NCBI GenBank assembly: GCA_964454745.1
Contig: CAYVUI010000006.1
Span: 1 to 60,759 of the forward strand
Direction of reading: 5' to 3'
Length of the DNA: 60,759 nucleotides
Source: CAYVUI01 sp964454745
GTDB lineage: Bacteria > Planctomycetota > Phycisphaerae > Sedimentisphaerales > Anaerohalosphaeraceae
Position numbers and translations under genes: made by a program
Shown here: positions 25,041 through 34,557 of the stretch, in pieces
Numbering within the stretch: the stretch's first letter is position 1
How the letters are laid out: each line of letters begins with the position of its first letter
Notes under the pieces: model-generated
What the model was told of the DNA's origin: nothing
What the model saw: only the letters and a program-made list of their open reading frames with translations
Database searches by the model: none

Positions 25041-26555
25041 ATGGAACAGATCCTTTCAAAATCTGACAGTCAGATTGTTCTCGAAATGAAGAGCATTTCT
25101 AAACGTTTCGGCCCTGTCCAGGCGTTAGAGGATGTCTCGCTGACCTTGAAAAAGGGCTCGATCCATGCACTGGTCGGCGAGAACGGTGCCGGGAAATCGA
25201 CGTTAATGAAGATTCTGGCCGGGGTCCATTCCCCCGATTCAGGCCAAATTGAGATTGACGAACAGTCTACGGTCATTCGCGGATGCGCTGACGCTATTGA
25301 TGCCGGGGTTTCCATGATCTACCAGGAACTCGACCTGGCTGAGGACCTGACGGTGGCCCAGAATATCTTTCTCGGCCAGGAACCCACGAAATTCTCATTT
25401 CTGCTTGACCCGATAGCGATCAACAGGCAGACGCAGGAACTAATCGATACTTACCAGTTTGATTTAAAGCCTGATGCCCTCATTAGCGAACTGTCCACCG
25501 GTCAGTGCCAGTTGGTTGAAATTCTAAAAGCCCTCCAGCGCAACGCAAGGGTTCTGGTGATGGACGAGCCAACCTCGTCGCTTAGCGAAGCGGAAACCAA
25601 TCGCCTGTTTGAGATTATGCGGAGGCTCAAAGGTGACGGCATTTCCATCATTTATATCTCTCACAGGCTCGAAGAGATTGTCGATCTTGCCGATGAGATC
25701 ACCGTGCTTCGCGATGGTAAATTTGCGCATGCCGGCTCGATGGAGCAGATGACCATTCCGGGAATTGTCCATCACATGGTCGGCCGTGAGCTGACGGATT
25801 TTTATCCCTCGCGCGAGGTGACACTTGGCCCGGTATGCGTGCAGGCACAAGATATCACCACTGAGCAGGTCCATGGGGCCTCTTTCGAGCTTCGCGAAGG
25901 GGAGATTGTCGGTCTCGCCGGTCTGGTCGGCGCCGGCAGAACCCAGTTGGCCCAGGCCCTTTTCGGCATCGATATTCCCAACAAGGGTTCGCTGCATATC
26001 GGCGGCGAACCTGTTGAGATTCACAGCCCGGCCCGCGCAATCGAGGCGGGCATTGCCTATCTTACCGAGGACCGTAAACGGACCGGTCTGTGTCTGAACC
26101 TGTCGTGTGCCTGGAATATCACGCTGCCCAATCTTGACCGAATCAATATGAAACATGTCATTCGGCCCGGCAGCGAAAACGGCCTTGCTGACGAATGTGC
26201 CCAAAAAGTGAATATCAAGTGGGCAGGCCCCGAGGCCCCGGCCGATTCTCTTTCCGGCGGAAACCAGCAGAAAGTGCTCATCGCGCGCTGGATCATGGCC
26301 AACTCACGCTTTATGATTTTTGACGAGCCGACCCGCGGGATTGATGTGGGGGCCAAAAAGGAGATTTATACCCTGCTCAATTCCCTGGCTGCCCAGGGCA
26401 AGGCGATATTGTTTATTTCATCAGAACTGCCCGAATTGCTGGGCCTGTGCGACCGGATTCTCGTTATGAGACGCGGAAAACTCGTCGCTGATCTCGAGAC
26501 AAAACAGACCAATTCTGACCAGATTATGCACTTTGCTGCGGTGGAGGAAGAATAA
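25041..26555 (+). CDS. Sugar ABC transporter ATPase with two nucleotide-binding domains (ribose type)
   Basis: A 504-residue cytoplasmic ATPase of the RbsA/MglA/XylG family that powers the importer encoded on either side. The first domain has Walker A GENGAGKS (46-53), signature LSTGQCQLVEI and Walker B VLVMDEPTSSLSE. The second has a degenerate Walker A (GLVGAGRT), the signature LSGGNQQKVLIARW and FMIFDEPTRGIDVGAK. The degenerate second P-loop is usual in this family. The ribosome site is weak, so translation may depend on the upstream gene. Confidence 0.95.
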   Translation: MEQILSKSDSQIVLEMKSISKRFGPVQALEDVSLTLKKGSIHALVGENGAGKSTLMKILAGVHSPDSGQIEIDEQSTVIRGCADAIDAGVSMIYQELDLAEDLTVAQNIFLGQEPTKFSFLLDPIAINRQTQELIDTYQFDLKPDALISELSTGQCQLVEILKALQRNARVLVMDEPTSSLSEAETNRLFEIMRRLKGDGISIIYISHRLEEIVDLADEITVLRDGKFAHAGSMEQMTIPGIVHHMVGRELTDFYPSREVTLGPVCVQAQDITTEQVHGASFELREGEIVGLAGLVGAGRTQLAQALFGIDIPNKGSLHIGGEPVEIHSPARAIEAGIAYLTEDRKRTGLCLNLSCAWNITLPNLDRINMKHVIRPGSENGLADECAQKVNIKWAGPEAPADSLSGGNQQKVLIARWIMANSRFMIFDEPTRGIDVGAKKEIYTLLNSLAAQGKAILFISSELPELLGLCDRILVMRRGKLVADLETKQTNSDQIMHFAAVEEE

Positions 26556-27497
26556 ATGAAGATGATTCGTGAAATGCTCCCGTTTGCGAGCCTGATGATC
26601 GTTCTGGGCCTTCTGGCTGTGCTCGAGCCGGATAAGTTCCTTACCGCTGACAACATGATGAACGTGCTTCGCCGCTCCAGTGTGGATGGGATTATCGCCA
26701 TCGGCATGACATTTATCATTATTTCCGGGGGGATTGATCTAAGCGTGGGGTCTCTCCTGGCGCTGAGCGGCATGGTCGCGGCACTGGTCATGCGTTCGGT
26801 AGGCGGCCCGGACCCTCACGGCATCAGCCTGTGGATCGGTTCCGCGGCAGGTCTCGCCGCCGGTCTGGCAGGGGGGCTGATTAACGGATCGCTGATCTCC
26901 TCGCTCTCGCTGCCGCCGTTTATTGTAACCCTCGGTATGATGAGTGTTTATCGCGGTATCGCCCTGGTGATGAACAACGGCCAGCCGTACAATGTCCCGG
27001 GATTTACCGCCCTTGGCGGTCCGGTTTCCATCGCGATTTTCGCAGTGTTGACGGCCATTGCCTTCCTTGTACTGCGGTTTACTCACCTGGGCCGGTATAC
27101 TTATGCCATTGGCTCTAACCGCCAGGCCGCGTTCCATGCGGGTGTGAACGTGGAAAAGAACCAGATTGCTATTTACGCGTTTACAGGGCTTTTGGCCGGG
27201 ATTGCAGCCCTGATTGCCGTTTCTCGAACCGTCTCGGCCCAGCCGACCGCGGGAATCGCCAAGGAACTGGATGTCATCGCTGCGGTCGTGATCGGAGGGG
27301 CCAGCCTTTCCGGAGGCCGGGGTACCATAACCGGCACTATCGTTGGGACACTTTTGATCCGATTCCTCCGAAACGGCTGTACGCTTTTGGGCATCTCGAC
27401 AAATATGCAGTTGATCGTGATCGGCATTATCATCGTTATCGCGGTGTCATTCGATCAGTTTGCCCGCAAGAAGGCCTCACAGATGTCGTCTGCATAA
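26556..27497 (+). CDS. Sugar ABC transporter permease (ribose type)
   Basis: A 313-residue polytopic membrane protein of the RbsC family with about eight to ten membrane segments. The conserved family blocks are present: GMTFIIISGGIDLSVGSLLALSG, PPFIVTLGMMSVYRGIALVM, YAIGSNRQAAFHAGVNV and VIGGASLSGGRGTITGTIVG. The start codon directly follows the stop codon of the ATPase gene with no spacing, so translation is coupled. With the two preceding genes it completes the transporter. Confidence 0.95.
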   Translation: MKMIREMLPFASLMIVLGLLAVLEPDKFLTADNMMNVLRRSSVDGIIAIGMTFIIISGGIDLSVGSLLALSGMVAALVMRSVGGPDPHGISLWIGSAAGLAAGLAGGLINGSLISSLSLPPFIVTLGMMSVYRGIALVMNNGQPYNVPGFTALGGPVSIAIFAVLTAIAFLVLRFTHLGRYTYAIGSNRQAAFHAGVNVEKNQIAIYAFTGLLAGIAALIAVSRTVSAQPTAGIAKELDVIAAVVIGGASLSGGRGTITGTIVGTLLIRFLRNGCTLLGISTNMQLIVIGIIIVIAVSFDQFARKKASQMSSA

Positions 27498-27598
27498 CCG
27501 TTATATTCCCCATATTCGTTACCCGGCTTCTATCCATCCCTGGTCTATGCCAGTGAGCGAGGACTTCTCAAAGTCTCGTTCGGACATCCTCTTTTCCT

Positions 27599-27627
27599 TT
27601 GACTTTACCGGGACAATGCGATATTCT
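27599..27627 (+). promoter_or_regulatory. Sigma70-type promoter of aspS
   Basis: TTGACT (27599-27604), 17-base spacer, TATTCT (27622-27627), 77 bases upstream of the aspS start. Confidence 0.5.
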
Positions 27628-27703
27628 GCCCGCCAGAGCTCATTCGAGCCGAGCGTCCGGAATCTGCAAATATCAATAAACACAGAATAAAGAAAGAAAA
27701 ACA

Positions 27704-29518
27704 ATGTTAAAACGCACGGATTACTGCGGAAACATCAGGGAAACACATATCGGCCAGAAAATCACCGTGACCGGGTGGGTACATTCCTACCGTGACCACG
27801 GCAACCTTGTCTTTATCGACCTGCGAGATCGCCAGGGGCTCGTGCAGCTTGTATTTGACCCGGAGGCAAAGCCCGATGCGCATAAGGTCGCCCGTCAACT
27901 GCGGCACGAATGGGTGATTGCTGCTTGCGGAAATGTCCGTGCCCGGGGCGAAGGTCTCGAAAATCCCAAACTCCCCACCGGCAAGATCGAGATCGTAATT
28001 GATGAGATCGAGATTCTAAATACTGCGAAAACACCTCCCTTCGAGCTCGACGCTGCTGAAAATGTGAATGAAGAGATTCGTCTTGCTCACAGATACATTG
28101 ACCTGCGAAGAACCGAAATGCAGGATAAACTGCGGATACGGCACAAAGTGGCTACGCTCACTCGTAACTATCTGGATGAAAACAACTTCTGGGAAATCGA
28201 AACCCCGATGCTCGGTAAGAGCACTCCCGAAGGAGCCCGGGATTTCCTCGTGCCCAGCCGCCTGTACCAGGGCAGCTTTTATGCACTGCCCCAGTCGCCC
28301 CAGCTCTTCAAGCAGATCCTGATGGTCTCCGGCATGGACCGGTACTTCCAGATCGTTCGCTGTTTCCGCGATGAAGACCCCCGTGCCGACCGCCAGGCGG
28401 AGTTTACCCAGATCGATATCGAGATGAGCTACGTCGATGAAGACGATGTCATGACCATCAATGAGCGTATGATCGGGAAGATCTTCAAGGAGGTGCTCGG
28501 TGTTGATATCCCGCTGCCGGTGCCGCGTATGACCTACGCCCAGGCCCTGGATGAGTACGGCATCGACCGCCCGGACCTGCGGTTCGATATGAAGCTAAAG
28601 GACGTTACCGAGATCGTAAAAGAGACCACTTTCAAGGTCTTTACCAATACCATTGGCGGCGGCGGAGTTGTCAAGGGGCTTTGTGCACCCGGCGGAGCGA
28701 AATACTCCCGCAGCGATATCGAAAAAACACTCACCGGTTTTGTCGCCGATTACGGGGCCAAAGGCCTTGCCTGGTTCAAGGTCACCAAAGACGAGGATTC
28801 CGGAAAGCTGACACTGGCCAGCAGCATCGCCAAGTTCTTTTCCGCTGAGCAGCTTGAACAGCTTATCGAAACCTTTGGTGCCAATGATGGCGACCTGCTG
28901 CTTTTTGTCGCGGATAAACTATCCGTGGCCAACAAGGCCCTGGCGCCGCTGCGCGTGCGATTGGGCCGTGAACTGGGTCTGATCAAACCCGGCAGCTTTG
29001 AATTCGTATGGGTGATCGACTTCCCGCTCTTTGAATGGAACCCGGATACCCGGCGGTACGACTCGCTGCACCATCCGTTTACCAGCCCGGTGCCCGAAGA
29101 CCTGCCCAAACTCGAGACCGATCCGGGCAATATCCGTTCCCAGGCCTACGACCTGGTGGTCAACGGCTCGGAAGTCGGCGGAGGCTCAATTCGTATCCAT
29201 CAGCCGCCCATTCAAAAGAAAGTGTTTGAACTGCTCAATATCTCTCAGGAGCAGGCCGAGGAGCGATTCGGCTTTTTCCTCAAGGCTCTTGAATACGGTG
29301 CGCCGCCCCATGGCGGTATCGCATTCGGTCTCGACCGCCTGGTCATGCTGCTGACCGATACCGAGAACATTCGCGATGTGATCGCTTTCCCCAAAACCCA
29401 GCGGGGCCAGTGCCTGCTGACCGATGCCCCCAGTGCCGTGGACAAAGCGCAGCTCGACGAGTTGAACATTCGTGTGAATAAACATTTGCACGCGGTGGAA
29501 GATAAGAAACAGGAGTAA
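27704..29518 (+). CDS. aspS: Aspartyl-tRNA synthetase
   Basis: A 604-residue cytoplasmic class IIb synthetase that charges tRNA-Asp. The N-terminal OB-fold binds the anticodon (VTGWVHSYRDHGNLVFIDLRDRQG). Motif 2 is FRDEDPRADRQAEFTQIDIE, and motif 3 is GIAFGLDRLVMLLT near the C-terminus. The bacterial GAD insertion lies in the middle (about 290-420). Length is normal for the bacterial type. Whether it also charges tRNA-Asn cannot be told here. The sensor kinase gene follows closely, with its likely ribosome site (AGGAG at 29511) inside the end of aspS. Confidence 0.96.
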   Translation: MLKRTDYCGNIRETHIGQKITVTGWVHSYRDHGNLVFIDLRDRQGLVQLVFDPEAKPDAHKVARQLRHEWVIAACGNVRARGEGLENPKLPTGKIEIVIDEIEILNTAKTPPFELDAAENVNEEIRLAHRYIDLRRTEMQDKLRIRHKVATLTRNYLDENNFWEIETPMLGKSTPEGARDFLVPSRLYQGSFYALPQSPQLFKQILMVSGMDRYFQIVRCFRDEDPRADRQAEFTQIDIEMSYVDEDDVMTINERMIGKIFKEVLGVDIPLPVPRMTYAQALDEYGIDRPDLRFDMKLKDVTEIVKETTFKVFTNTIGGGGVVKGLCAPGGAKYSRSDIEKTLTGFVADYGAKGLAWFKVTKDEDSGKLTLASSIAKFFSAEQLEQLIETFGANDGDLLLFVADKLSVANKALAPLRVRLGRELGLIKPGSFEFVWVIDFPLFEWNPDTRRYDSLHHPFTSPVPEDLPKLETDPGNIRSQAYDLVVNGSEVGGGSIRIHQPPIQKKVFELLNISQEQAEERFGFFLKALEYGAPPHGGIAFGLDRLVMLLTDTENIRDVIAFPKTQRGQCLLTDAPSAVDKAQLDELNIRVNKHLHAVEDKKQE

Positions 29519-29601
29519 CAAAAACGATTCCGTTTGACGGGAAAAAACTGCTCAGGCAAATCAATGCCCTGAGAAAGAAACTGTTCGAGAAGCTCGGGCT
29601 G

Positions 29602-31191
29602 ATGTCTCTTTCTCTTGCGGAAAAATGCCGAATTCTTTTCGGGGCAGCCGTTGTTTTTTCTCTCGTGCTTGCGCTGCTGATTCCCTATTACTGGATGGGC
29701 AAGCTCGCGGACAAAACCGCCCTTGACGCCGGCCAGGCCCTGGCGGATGTGGTGTACACAAGGCATTTCAATATGAGTCCCGGGCAGGTTCAGTTGCCAA
29801 AGCTCGACTCCCGCGGTTACAAACGCGAGAACAGCCGTGATGTCGTTGCGTGGTATCCGCTAAAGGATGACAATGCCTTTATTCCCGACCTGGATTCAAA
29901 AACGCAGGAAGCCCTTGCCAATCTTCGTGAAGACAAACGCCGCGAGGATTATGCCTGGACCGACACTTCAAAAAAACTGGTGACGCATCATTACATCAAG
30001 ATCGTTCGTGCACAGGATTCCTGCATTACCTGTCATAACCCCCAGGGTTCCGCGAGTCCTTTCAATAAGAATCAGCTCATCGGTGCCATCGTGGTAGAGA
30101 CTCCGGCCCGCGAACGAGCCAAAACGCTGTATATGAACCTGGTCTGGACCGTTGTGGCCGGCCTGCTCGCCGGGACCGGCGCAATGGTGGCGTTCTACCT
30201 TATCGTCCAGCGAATTATTCTCCGTCCCATTCGCCAGCTTCGCGCCCTGGTCAACAATATCGCCGAGGGCAACCTCGAGGCCCGCAGTGCGATCAAAACC
30301 GGGGATGAATATGAACGCCTTTCGGATGCCTTCAATGACATGCTCGACGGCCTTCGCGAATCACAGGAGAAACTGCGCCAGGCCAATAAGCAGCTTGACG
30401 GAAAAATCGCCCAGCTCTCGGAACGAAACATTGAACTGTTCAAGGCCAATAAGCTAAAGAGTGAATTCCTGGCCAATATGTCGCATGAATTCCGCACACC
30501 TCTTAACGCGATTCTCGGTTTTGCCGAACTGCTTCGCGAGCGGCCTGCGGACAATGTCGAAAAATCCAAACGATACGCAGAGAATATCGTCACCAGCGGG
30601 CGAAACCTGCTCAATATGATCAATGACCTGCTTGATCTTGCAAAGGCTGAAGCCGGAAAAATGCAGGTTCGTATCGAAAATGCGGATATCCGAAAACTCT
30701 GCCAGGGCCTGGTCGCGTTCTTTGCGCCCCTGTCCGATGAAAAAATGCTCCATGTCCGTCTGTCCGTGGAGGAGAACCTTCCGGTGATCAAAACCGATCC
30801 CGGAAAGGTCCAGCAGATATTGTACAATCTCCTGAGCAACGCGATCAAATTCACCCCGGAGAACGGGACCATACAAGTCACGGCAAAACGAATTGACGAC
30901 AAAACGGTTCGTATTGCCGTCTCGGATACCGGGCCGGGAATTTCGCAGGAATACCAGGAGCATATCTTCGAGAAATTCCGCCAGATCGACGGTTCGATCA
31001 CACGCAAGGGCACCGGTACCGGTCTTGGCCTTGCGATCTGCAAAGAGCTGACCAATCTCATCGCCGGCAATATCAGCCTCGAATCCGAGTTGGGACAGGG
31101 TTCAACGTTTTACCTGGATATTCCGACCGAACTTCAGATCAAGGAGACCCAGCCGGATCCGTATGAATCCCTTTCAAGCAGCGGGCGGTAA
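29602..31191 (+). CDS. Sensor histidine kinase with CxxCH (c-type heme-like) DUF3365 sensor domain
   Basis: A membrane sensor kinase of at least 529 residues. TM1 about 11-31; an extracytoplasmic DUF3365-like domain with CITCH (141-145), the attachment motif for c-type heme; TM2 about 181-204; HAMP about 205-257; coiled coil; HisKA with LANMSHEFRTPLNAILGFAELL (phospho-acceptor His295); HATPase with NLLSNAIKF, DTGPGISQEYQEHIFEKF and GTGLGLAI. The heme would suit sensing of redox state, NO or oxygen. The true start may be upstream: the same frame is open without interruption from 29521 and encodes PFDGKKLLRQINALRKKLFEKLGL, which looks like a real N-terminus. It has no ATG/GTG/TTG, so ATT (29527), ACG (29524) or CTG (29548) would be used, with AGGAG at 29511-29515. 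No response regulator is adjacent. Confidence 0.88.
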   Translation: MSLSLAEKCRILFGAAVVFSLVLALLIPYYWMGKLADKTALDAGQALADVVYTRHFNMSPGQVQLPKLDSRGYKRENSRDVVAWYPLKDDNAFIPDLDSKTQEALANLREDKRREDYAWTDTSKKLVTHHYIKIVRAQDSCITCHNPQGSASPFNKNQLIGAIVVETPARERAKTLYMNLVWTVVAGLLAGTGAMVAFYLIVQRIILRPIRQLRALVNNIAEGNLEARSAIKTGDEYERLSDAFNDMLDGLRESQEKLRQANKQLDGKIAQLSERNIELFKANKLKSEFLANMSHEFRTPLNAILGFAELLRERPADNVEKSKRYAENIVTSGRNLLNMINDLLDLAKAEAGKMQVRIENADIRKLCQGLVAFFAPLSDEKMLHVRLSVEENLPVIKTDPGKVQQILYNLLSNAIKFTPENGTIQVTAKRIDDKTVRIAVSDTGPGISQEYQEHIFEKFRQIDGSITRKGTGTGLGLAICKELTNLIAGNISLESELGQGSTFYLDIPTELQIKETQPDPYESLSSSGR

Positions 31192-31194
31192 TCA

Positions 31195-32097
31195 TTACCA
31201 CCCGAAATAGCACGCATAATGCTGGTAAAACAGGCCCAGCGTTCGCATTGCAAAGACCATAAAGACCTGCACGGCAAGACAGCCAAGCAGGTAGAACCAC
31301 GGCACGCCGCCTGCATCTTTCAGTTCCAGGCCGACATAAACCGAGCCCATCAGTCCAAGCAGGGCAAGTGTAGTTACCACGGCAGTAAAAAGATACGCCG
31401 CGGGAGCACGAAGAATGGGGCGGAGAATGTTATTGACTCGCAGGATATACAGAAGGTCCGGAGAGGCCTGCAGGGTAAGGAACATCATGGGAAACAGGTA
31501 CAGCCCTCCAACCAGGATAATCCAGTTGAAAAAGCTGATCTCCAGGCCGACCCATTCAAAAAGGACTGAGATGAGTGTAAACGGAAGCGCTGCAAGGATA
31601 AGGCTGACCAGGAAATAATAGATACTCCTGAACACATTGCCCAGGAAAGCAAACCCGGCGTCAAGCTCCAGTTCCGGCAGTTCGGATTCTCCCGCGGTCA
31701 TCTGTAAAACACATTCGGTATAATACCAGAACAATGCTCCCCAGGTTAACACCATTGTGATCGTCCCGATGGGCATATTCAGTACGAATCCCGGCAGTAC
31801 GGCCGACATATCCCCCCAGCCGAAAAAGTACTGGAGACAAACCATCGAGGCGAAAAAGACAATCGAAACCGTACTGTGCGGTTTACCAAACACCTTCCAG
31901 TTAAGGATCAGTGCGGATCGATAGAATCCTTCCTGCGGGCTGCCCTCAATCTCTTCCACTTTTGCGGGTATCTGCCCGGATTCCTGCGGTACAATGAATC
32001 GCCCGTCGCAGCGGCTGCATCTCGCTCGCCTGCCGCTGTGCTCAGAGTGAAACCCGCACAACCCTCCGCAATAAGGACATCGGCATTCTATCGTCAT
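31195..32097 (-). CDS. Zinc-ribbon integral membrane protein
   Basis: A 300-residue protein. The first 35 residues carry two Cys pairs (C7-P-Y-C10 and C27-S-R-C30) and look like a zinc ribbon of the kind that opens many planctomycete membrane proteins. Residues about 70-300 contain roughly five to six membrane segments rich in Phe, Leu and Val, resembling Yip1/DUF-type membrane domains, with no enzyme motif. Function unknown. It converges with the sensor kinase gene (3 bases between the stops). It lies 38 bases downstream of the PilT-like gene on the same strand, so the two may share a transcript. Confidence 0.7.
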   Translation of the reverse strand: MTIECRCPYCGGLCGFHSEHSGRRARCSRCDGRFIVPQESGQIPAKVEEIEGSPQEGFYRSALILNWKVFGKPHSTVSIVFFASMVCLQYFFGWGDMSAVLPGFVLNMPIGTITMVLTWGALFWYYTECVLQMTAGESELPELELDAGFAFLGNVFRSIYYFLVSLILAALPFTLISVLFEWVGLEISFFNWIILVGGLYLFPMMFLTLQASPDLLYILRVNNILRPILRAPAAYLFTAVVTTLALLGLMGSVYVGLELKDAGGVPWFYLLGCLAVQVFMVFAMRTLGLFYQHYACYFGW

Positions 32098-32135
32098 GAG
32101 ATATCGGTTCCATCAACCAGGATTCTCTTTCCGTT

Positions 32136-33293
32136 TTAACTGACCTGCACATCCGCACTCATTGCGTCGATAAAGCTCTTGAGGTCATTGGCCCATTTCT
32201 GCGCTTCAAGCAGGTCGATCTTGCCGGCCTTGACCAGCTTGGCCAGGTGACGTTCGAGTGTGATCATCTTTTCATCCGGCTGGTTGCGGGTCTTGGTTTG
32301 CAGCAGGGAATAAATCTGCTCGATCTTGCCCGTTCGGATCAGGTTGGCGGTTGCATAGTTATTGTTCAATATCTCCATGGCCACGATGCGTCCGTCTCCG
32401 CCCTTTTTGGGTACCAGCTTCTGGCTGATCACATAGGCAAGGCCCAGTGAAAGCTGGTTGCGTACCTCGTCCTGGCGGCCCTCCGGGAAAAAATCCATGA
32501 TTCGCGTGATTGAACCAATGACATCCCGGGTGTGAAGCGTCGAGAACACCAGGTGTCCGGTTTCCGCGGCCGTCAAGGTAAGGCTGACCGTTTCCATGTC
32601 ACGCATTTCGCCGACAAAGATTACGTCCGGGTCCTCCCGCATCATGGACCGCAGCCCGGAACTGAAGGTCTGAACATCGCGTCCGACTTCCCGCTGGCTG
32701 ACCAGGGAATTTTTCTGCCGGAAGATATATTCGATCGGGTCTTCCAGTGTGAGAATCCGGCAGGCCCGGTTCTGATTGATCCGCTCGATCAGTGAGGCAA
32801 TCGTGGTGCTTTTCCCCGCCCCGGTGATTCCCGTAAACAGAACGAGTCCGTGCTGCATTTTGCAGATATCCCGCCAGATGTCATTGGGAAATCCGACTTC
32901 TTCCGGCTCGGGGATATCAAGGCCCAGCGCACGTATGGCCGCGGTCATGCCGTCATTGTCTCGAAAGACATTGACGCGGAACTGGAGCCGCCCAAGGCGA
33001 TACGAGCAGTCCACATTGTCCGATTCCTCAAAGGTCTGCACGGTTCTTTCGCCCATCAACGGATAAAGCAGCCGAGTCGCCATGTCTTCATCAATCACTG
33101 GCCCTTTCATTTTGACCAGGTCGCCGTCTACCCGGTAGGCCGGCTGGGTGCCGATCTTGATGTGCAGGTCGGAAACCCGAAGGGCGCCCTGTTTTTCAAA
33201 ATAGGTAAGCATGTCCAGCATGCTCAGCTTACCGCCGTCCTGGGCAGGGTAAATCCCTGTTTCCATCGTGTTTGTAGAAAAGTTAAAATCCAT
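32136..33293 (-). CDS. PilT/PilU-family type IV pilus retraction ATPase
   Basis: A 385-residue secretion-type ATPase. It has the N-terminal PAS-like domain (SDLHIKIGTQPAYRVDGDL), Walker A GITGAGKS (155-162), the Asp box (LTLEDPIEYIF), Walker B DVIFVGEMRD (223-232) and the His box TGHLVFSTLHT (245-255). This ATPase family drives pilus retraction in twitching motility and DNA uptake at the inner membrane. The variant GEMRD and the C-terminal extension after residue 345 resemble PilU more than PilT, but I cannot settle that. No other pilus genes are nearby. Confidence 0.88.
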   Translation of the reverse strand: MDFNFSTNTMETGIYPAQDGGKLSMLDMLTYFEKQGALRVSDLHIKIGTQPAYRVDGDLVKMKGPVIDEDMATRLLYPLMGERTVQTFEESDNVDCSYRLGRLQFRVNVFRDNDGMTAAIRALGLDIPEPEEVGFPNDIWRDICKMQHGLVLFTGITGAGKSTTIASLIERINQNRACRILTLEDPIEYIFRQKNSLVSQREVGRDVQTFSSGLRSMMREDPDVIFVGEMRDMETVSLTLTAAETGHLVFSTLHTRDVIGSITRIMDFFPEGRQDEVRNQLSLGLAYVISQKLVPKKGGDGRIVAMEILNNNYATANLIRTGKIEQIYSLLQTKTRNQPDEKMITLERHLAKLVKAGKIDLLEAQKWANDLKSFIDAMSADVQVS

Positions 33294-33375
33294 AAAAAAC
33301 CTTACAAAAGCGGTTAATGCTTTGCGGCCTATACATCCTGATGGCCTTATGGGTATTTATTTTACCTAAATTCTC

Positions 33376-34557
33376 TCAAACAGGCCAGCCGTTTTTCCGG
33401 ATTCTCATTCCTGCCTCGTTGAGGGTATTTATGTCTTCCGGGTGGATCGAGCCGTCACCCAGAGGCCCGGTATTCAATAGCAGGTTGGAATTCTGCTTGC
33501 TGGCAAGCTGGAGCATCTCCATGACCTGATCCGGCCCTTTATGTTCAGATTCCTTGTTGTATCCCCATGCGTGTTCCTGAAGGGTGTCGCAGGTTTCATT
33601 ATGTTTGTGTTGGTTTACCCTCCAGGCCATTGCAGCAATATCTCCGGAGATATCCCCATATCGTTTCCGAATGATCTCCTCCATGCTGTGCCCCTTGCGT
33701 TCCGGGGCGGCAAAATCTTCCGTTCCGGTTACTCCCTGCTTAAAGCTGATCAGTGTACCGGGGCTCATGCTGCGTATCATCGCATAGGTCTGATTGATCG
33801 GGAACAGGTCCGGCCGTCCGTAATACCCAATCAGCGGGTCGAACCAGATGCCGGCAATATGTCCGTAATTGGTCAGGAGCTGGCGAATATGTTCATTTGC
33901 GTAGTTCAGGTACTTTAGGAAATCTTCATCCTTTTGCCATTTGTAGCTGGGCGGCGGCGTTTCGTAATCCGGCTGAATCCGGTCATTGAATTCGCGTGGA
34001 TAAAAATACGGATGCTGCCAGTCGGCCCCAAGGGAGTAATACAGAAACAATCCTAGTTTCTTTTCCTGGCATGCCTGGGCCAGTTCAGCAATGAGATCGC
34101 GTTTGCATGGGCTGGCCGTGCTTTTGTAATCCGTATTTTTCGCGTCAAAAAGGCAAAAGCCGTCGTGATGCTTACTTGTGATATTGATGTATTTCATTTC
34201 TGCTTTGCAGGCAAGGTCGGTGATAAAATCTGCATCAAAATTGTCTGCTTTAAAAGTGTCCTTAAGTTTTTTATATTCCCGAACAGGGATTTGTTCATGA
34301 AACTGAACCCATTCGCCCCGGCCGAGCTGGCTGTATAGACCAAAATGCATAAAAAGGCCGAATTTGGCCGCCTGAAACCACTGTAATGCAGCAAGGCGGG
34401 CGTCACAGCGATACAAATCCTTATAGTCTTCCAGGTATCCAGGTGCCGGCCTGTGAATAGACGGTTTTGCGGCTGAAATGTTACCCTCAGGAAATTTACC
34501 CATTGCCAACAGGCCTCCAAGGCCCGCACAGCAGTTCATAAATGCTCTTCTGTTCAT
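33376..34557 (-). CDS. Exported alpha-L-fucosidase-like glycosidase (GH29)
   Basis: A 393-residue protein. It begins MNRRAFMNCCAGLGGLLAMG, a twin-arginine-like export signal. The GH29 barrel is clear: WFQAAKFGLFMHFGLYSQLGRGEW, KYINITSKHHDGFCLFDAK, YYSLGADWQHP, and IAGIWFDPLIGYYG, whose Asp sits where the GH29 nucleophile lies. The end LASKQNSNLLLNTGPLGDGSI matches the family too. It likely removes terminal alpha-L-fucose from glycans outside the cytoplasm. The reading frame extends upstream through an N gap, but the ATG at 34557 has AAAGGG 8 bases before it and starts the signal, so it is the real start. Confidence 0.88.
   Translation of the reverse strand: MNRRAFMNCCAGLGGLLAMGKFPEGNISAAKPSIHRPAPGYLEDYKDLYRCDARLAALQWFQAAKFGLFMHFGLYSQLGRGEWVQFHEQIPVREYKKLKDTFKADNFDADFITDLACKAEMKYINITSKHHDGFCLFDAKNTDYKSTASPCKRDLIAELAQACQEKKLGLFLYYSLGADWQHPYFYPREFNDRIQPDYETPPPSYKWQKDEDFLKYLNYANEHIRQLLTNYGHIAGIWFDPLIGYYGRPDLFPINQTYAMIRSMSPGTLISFKQGVTGTEDFAAPERKGHSMEEIIRKRYGDISGDIAAMAWRVNQHKHNETCDTLQEHAWGYNKESEHKGPDQVMEMLQLASKQNSNLLLNTGPLGDGSIHPEDINTLNEAGMRIRKNGWPV

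Noticed and set aside
25041..26555. Degenerate second Walker A in the sugar ATPase as a sign of inactivation
   Set aside because: A weakened second nucleotide site is normal for RbsA/MglA-type double ATPases.
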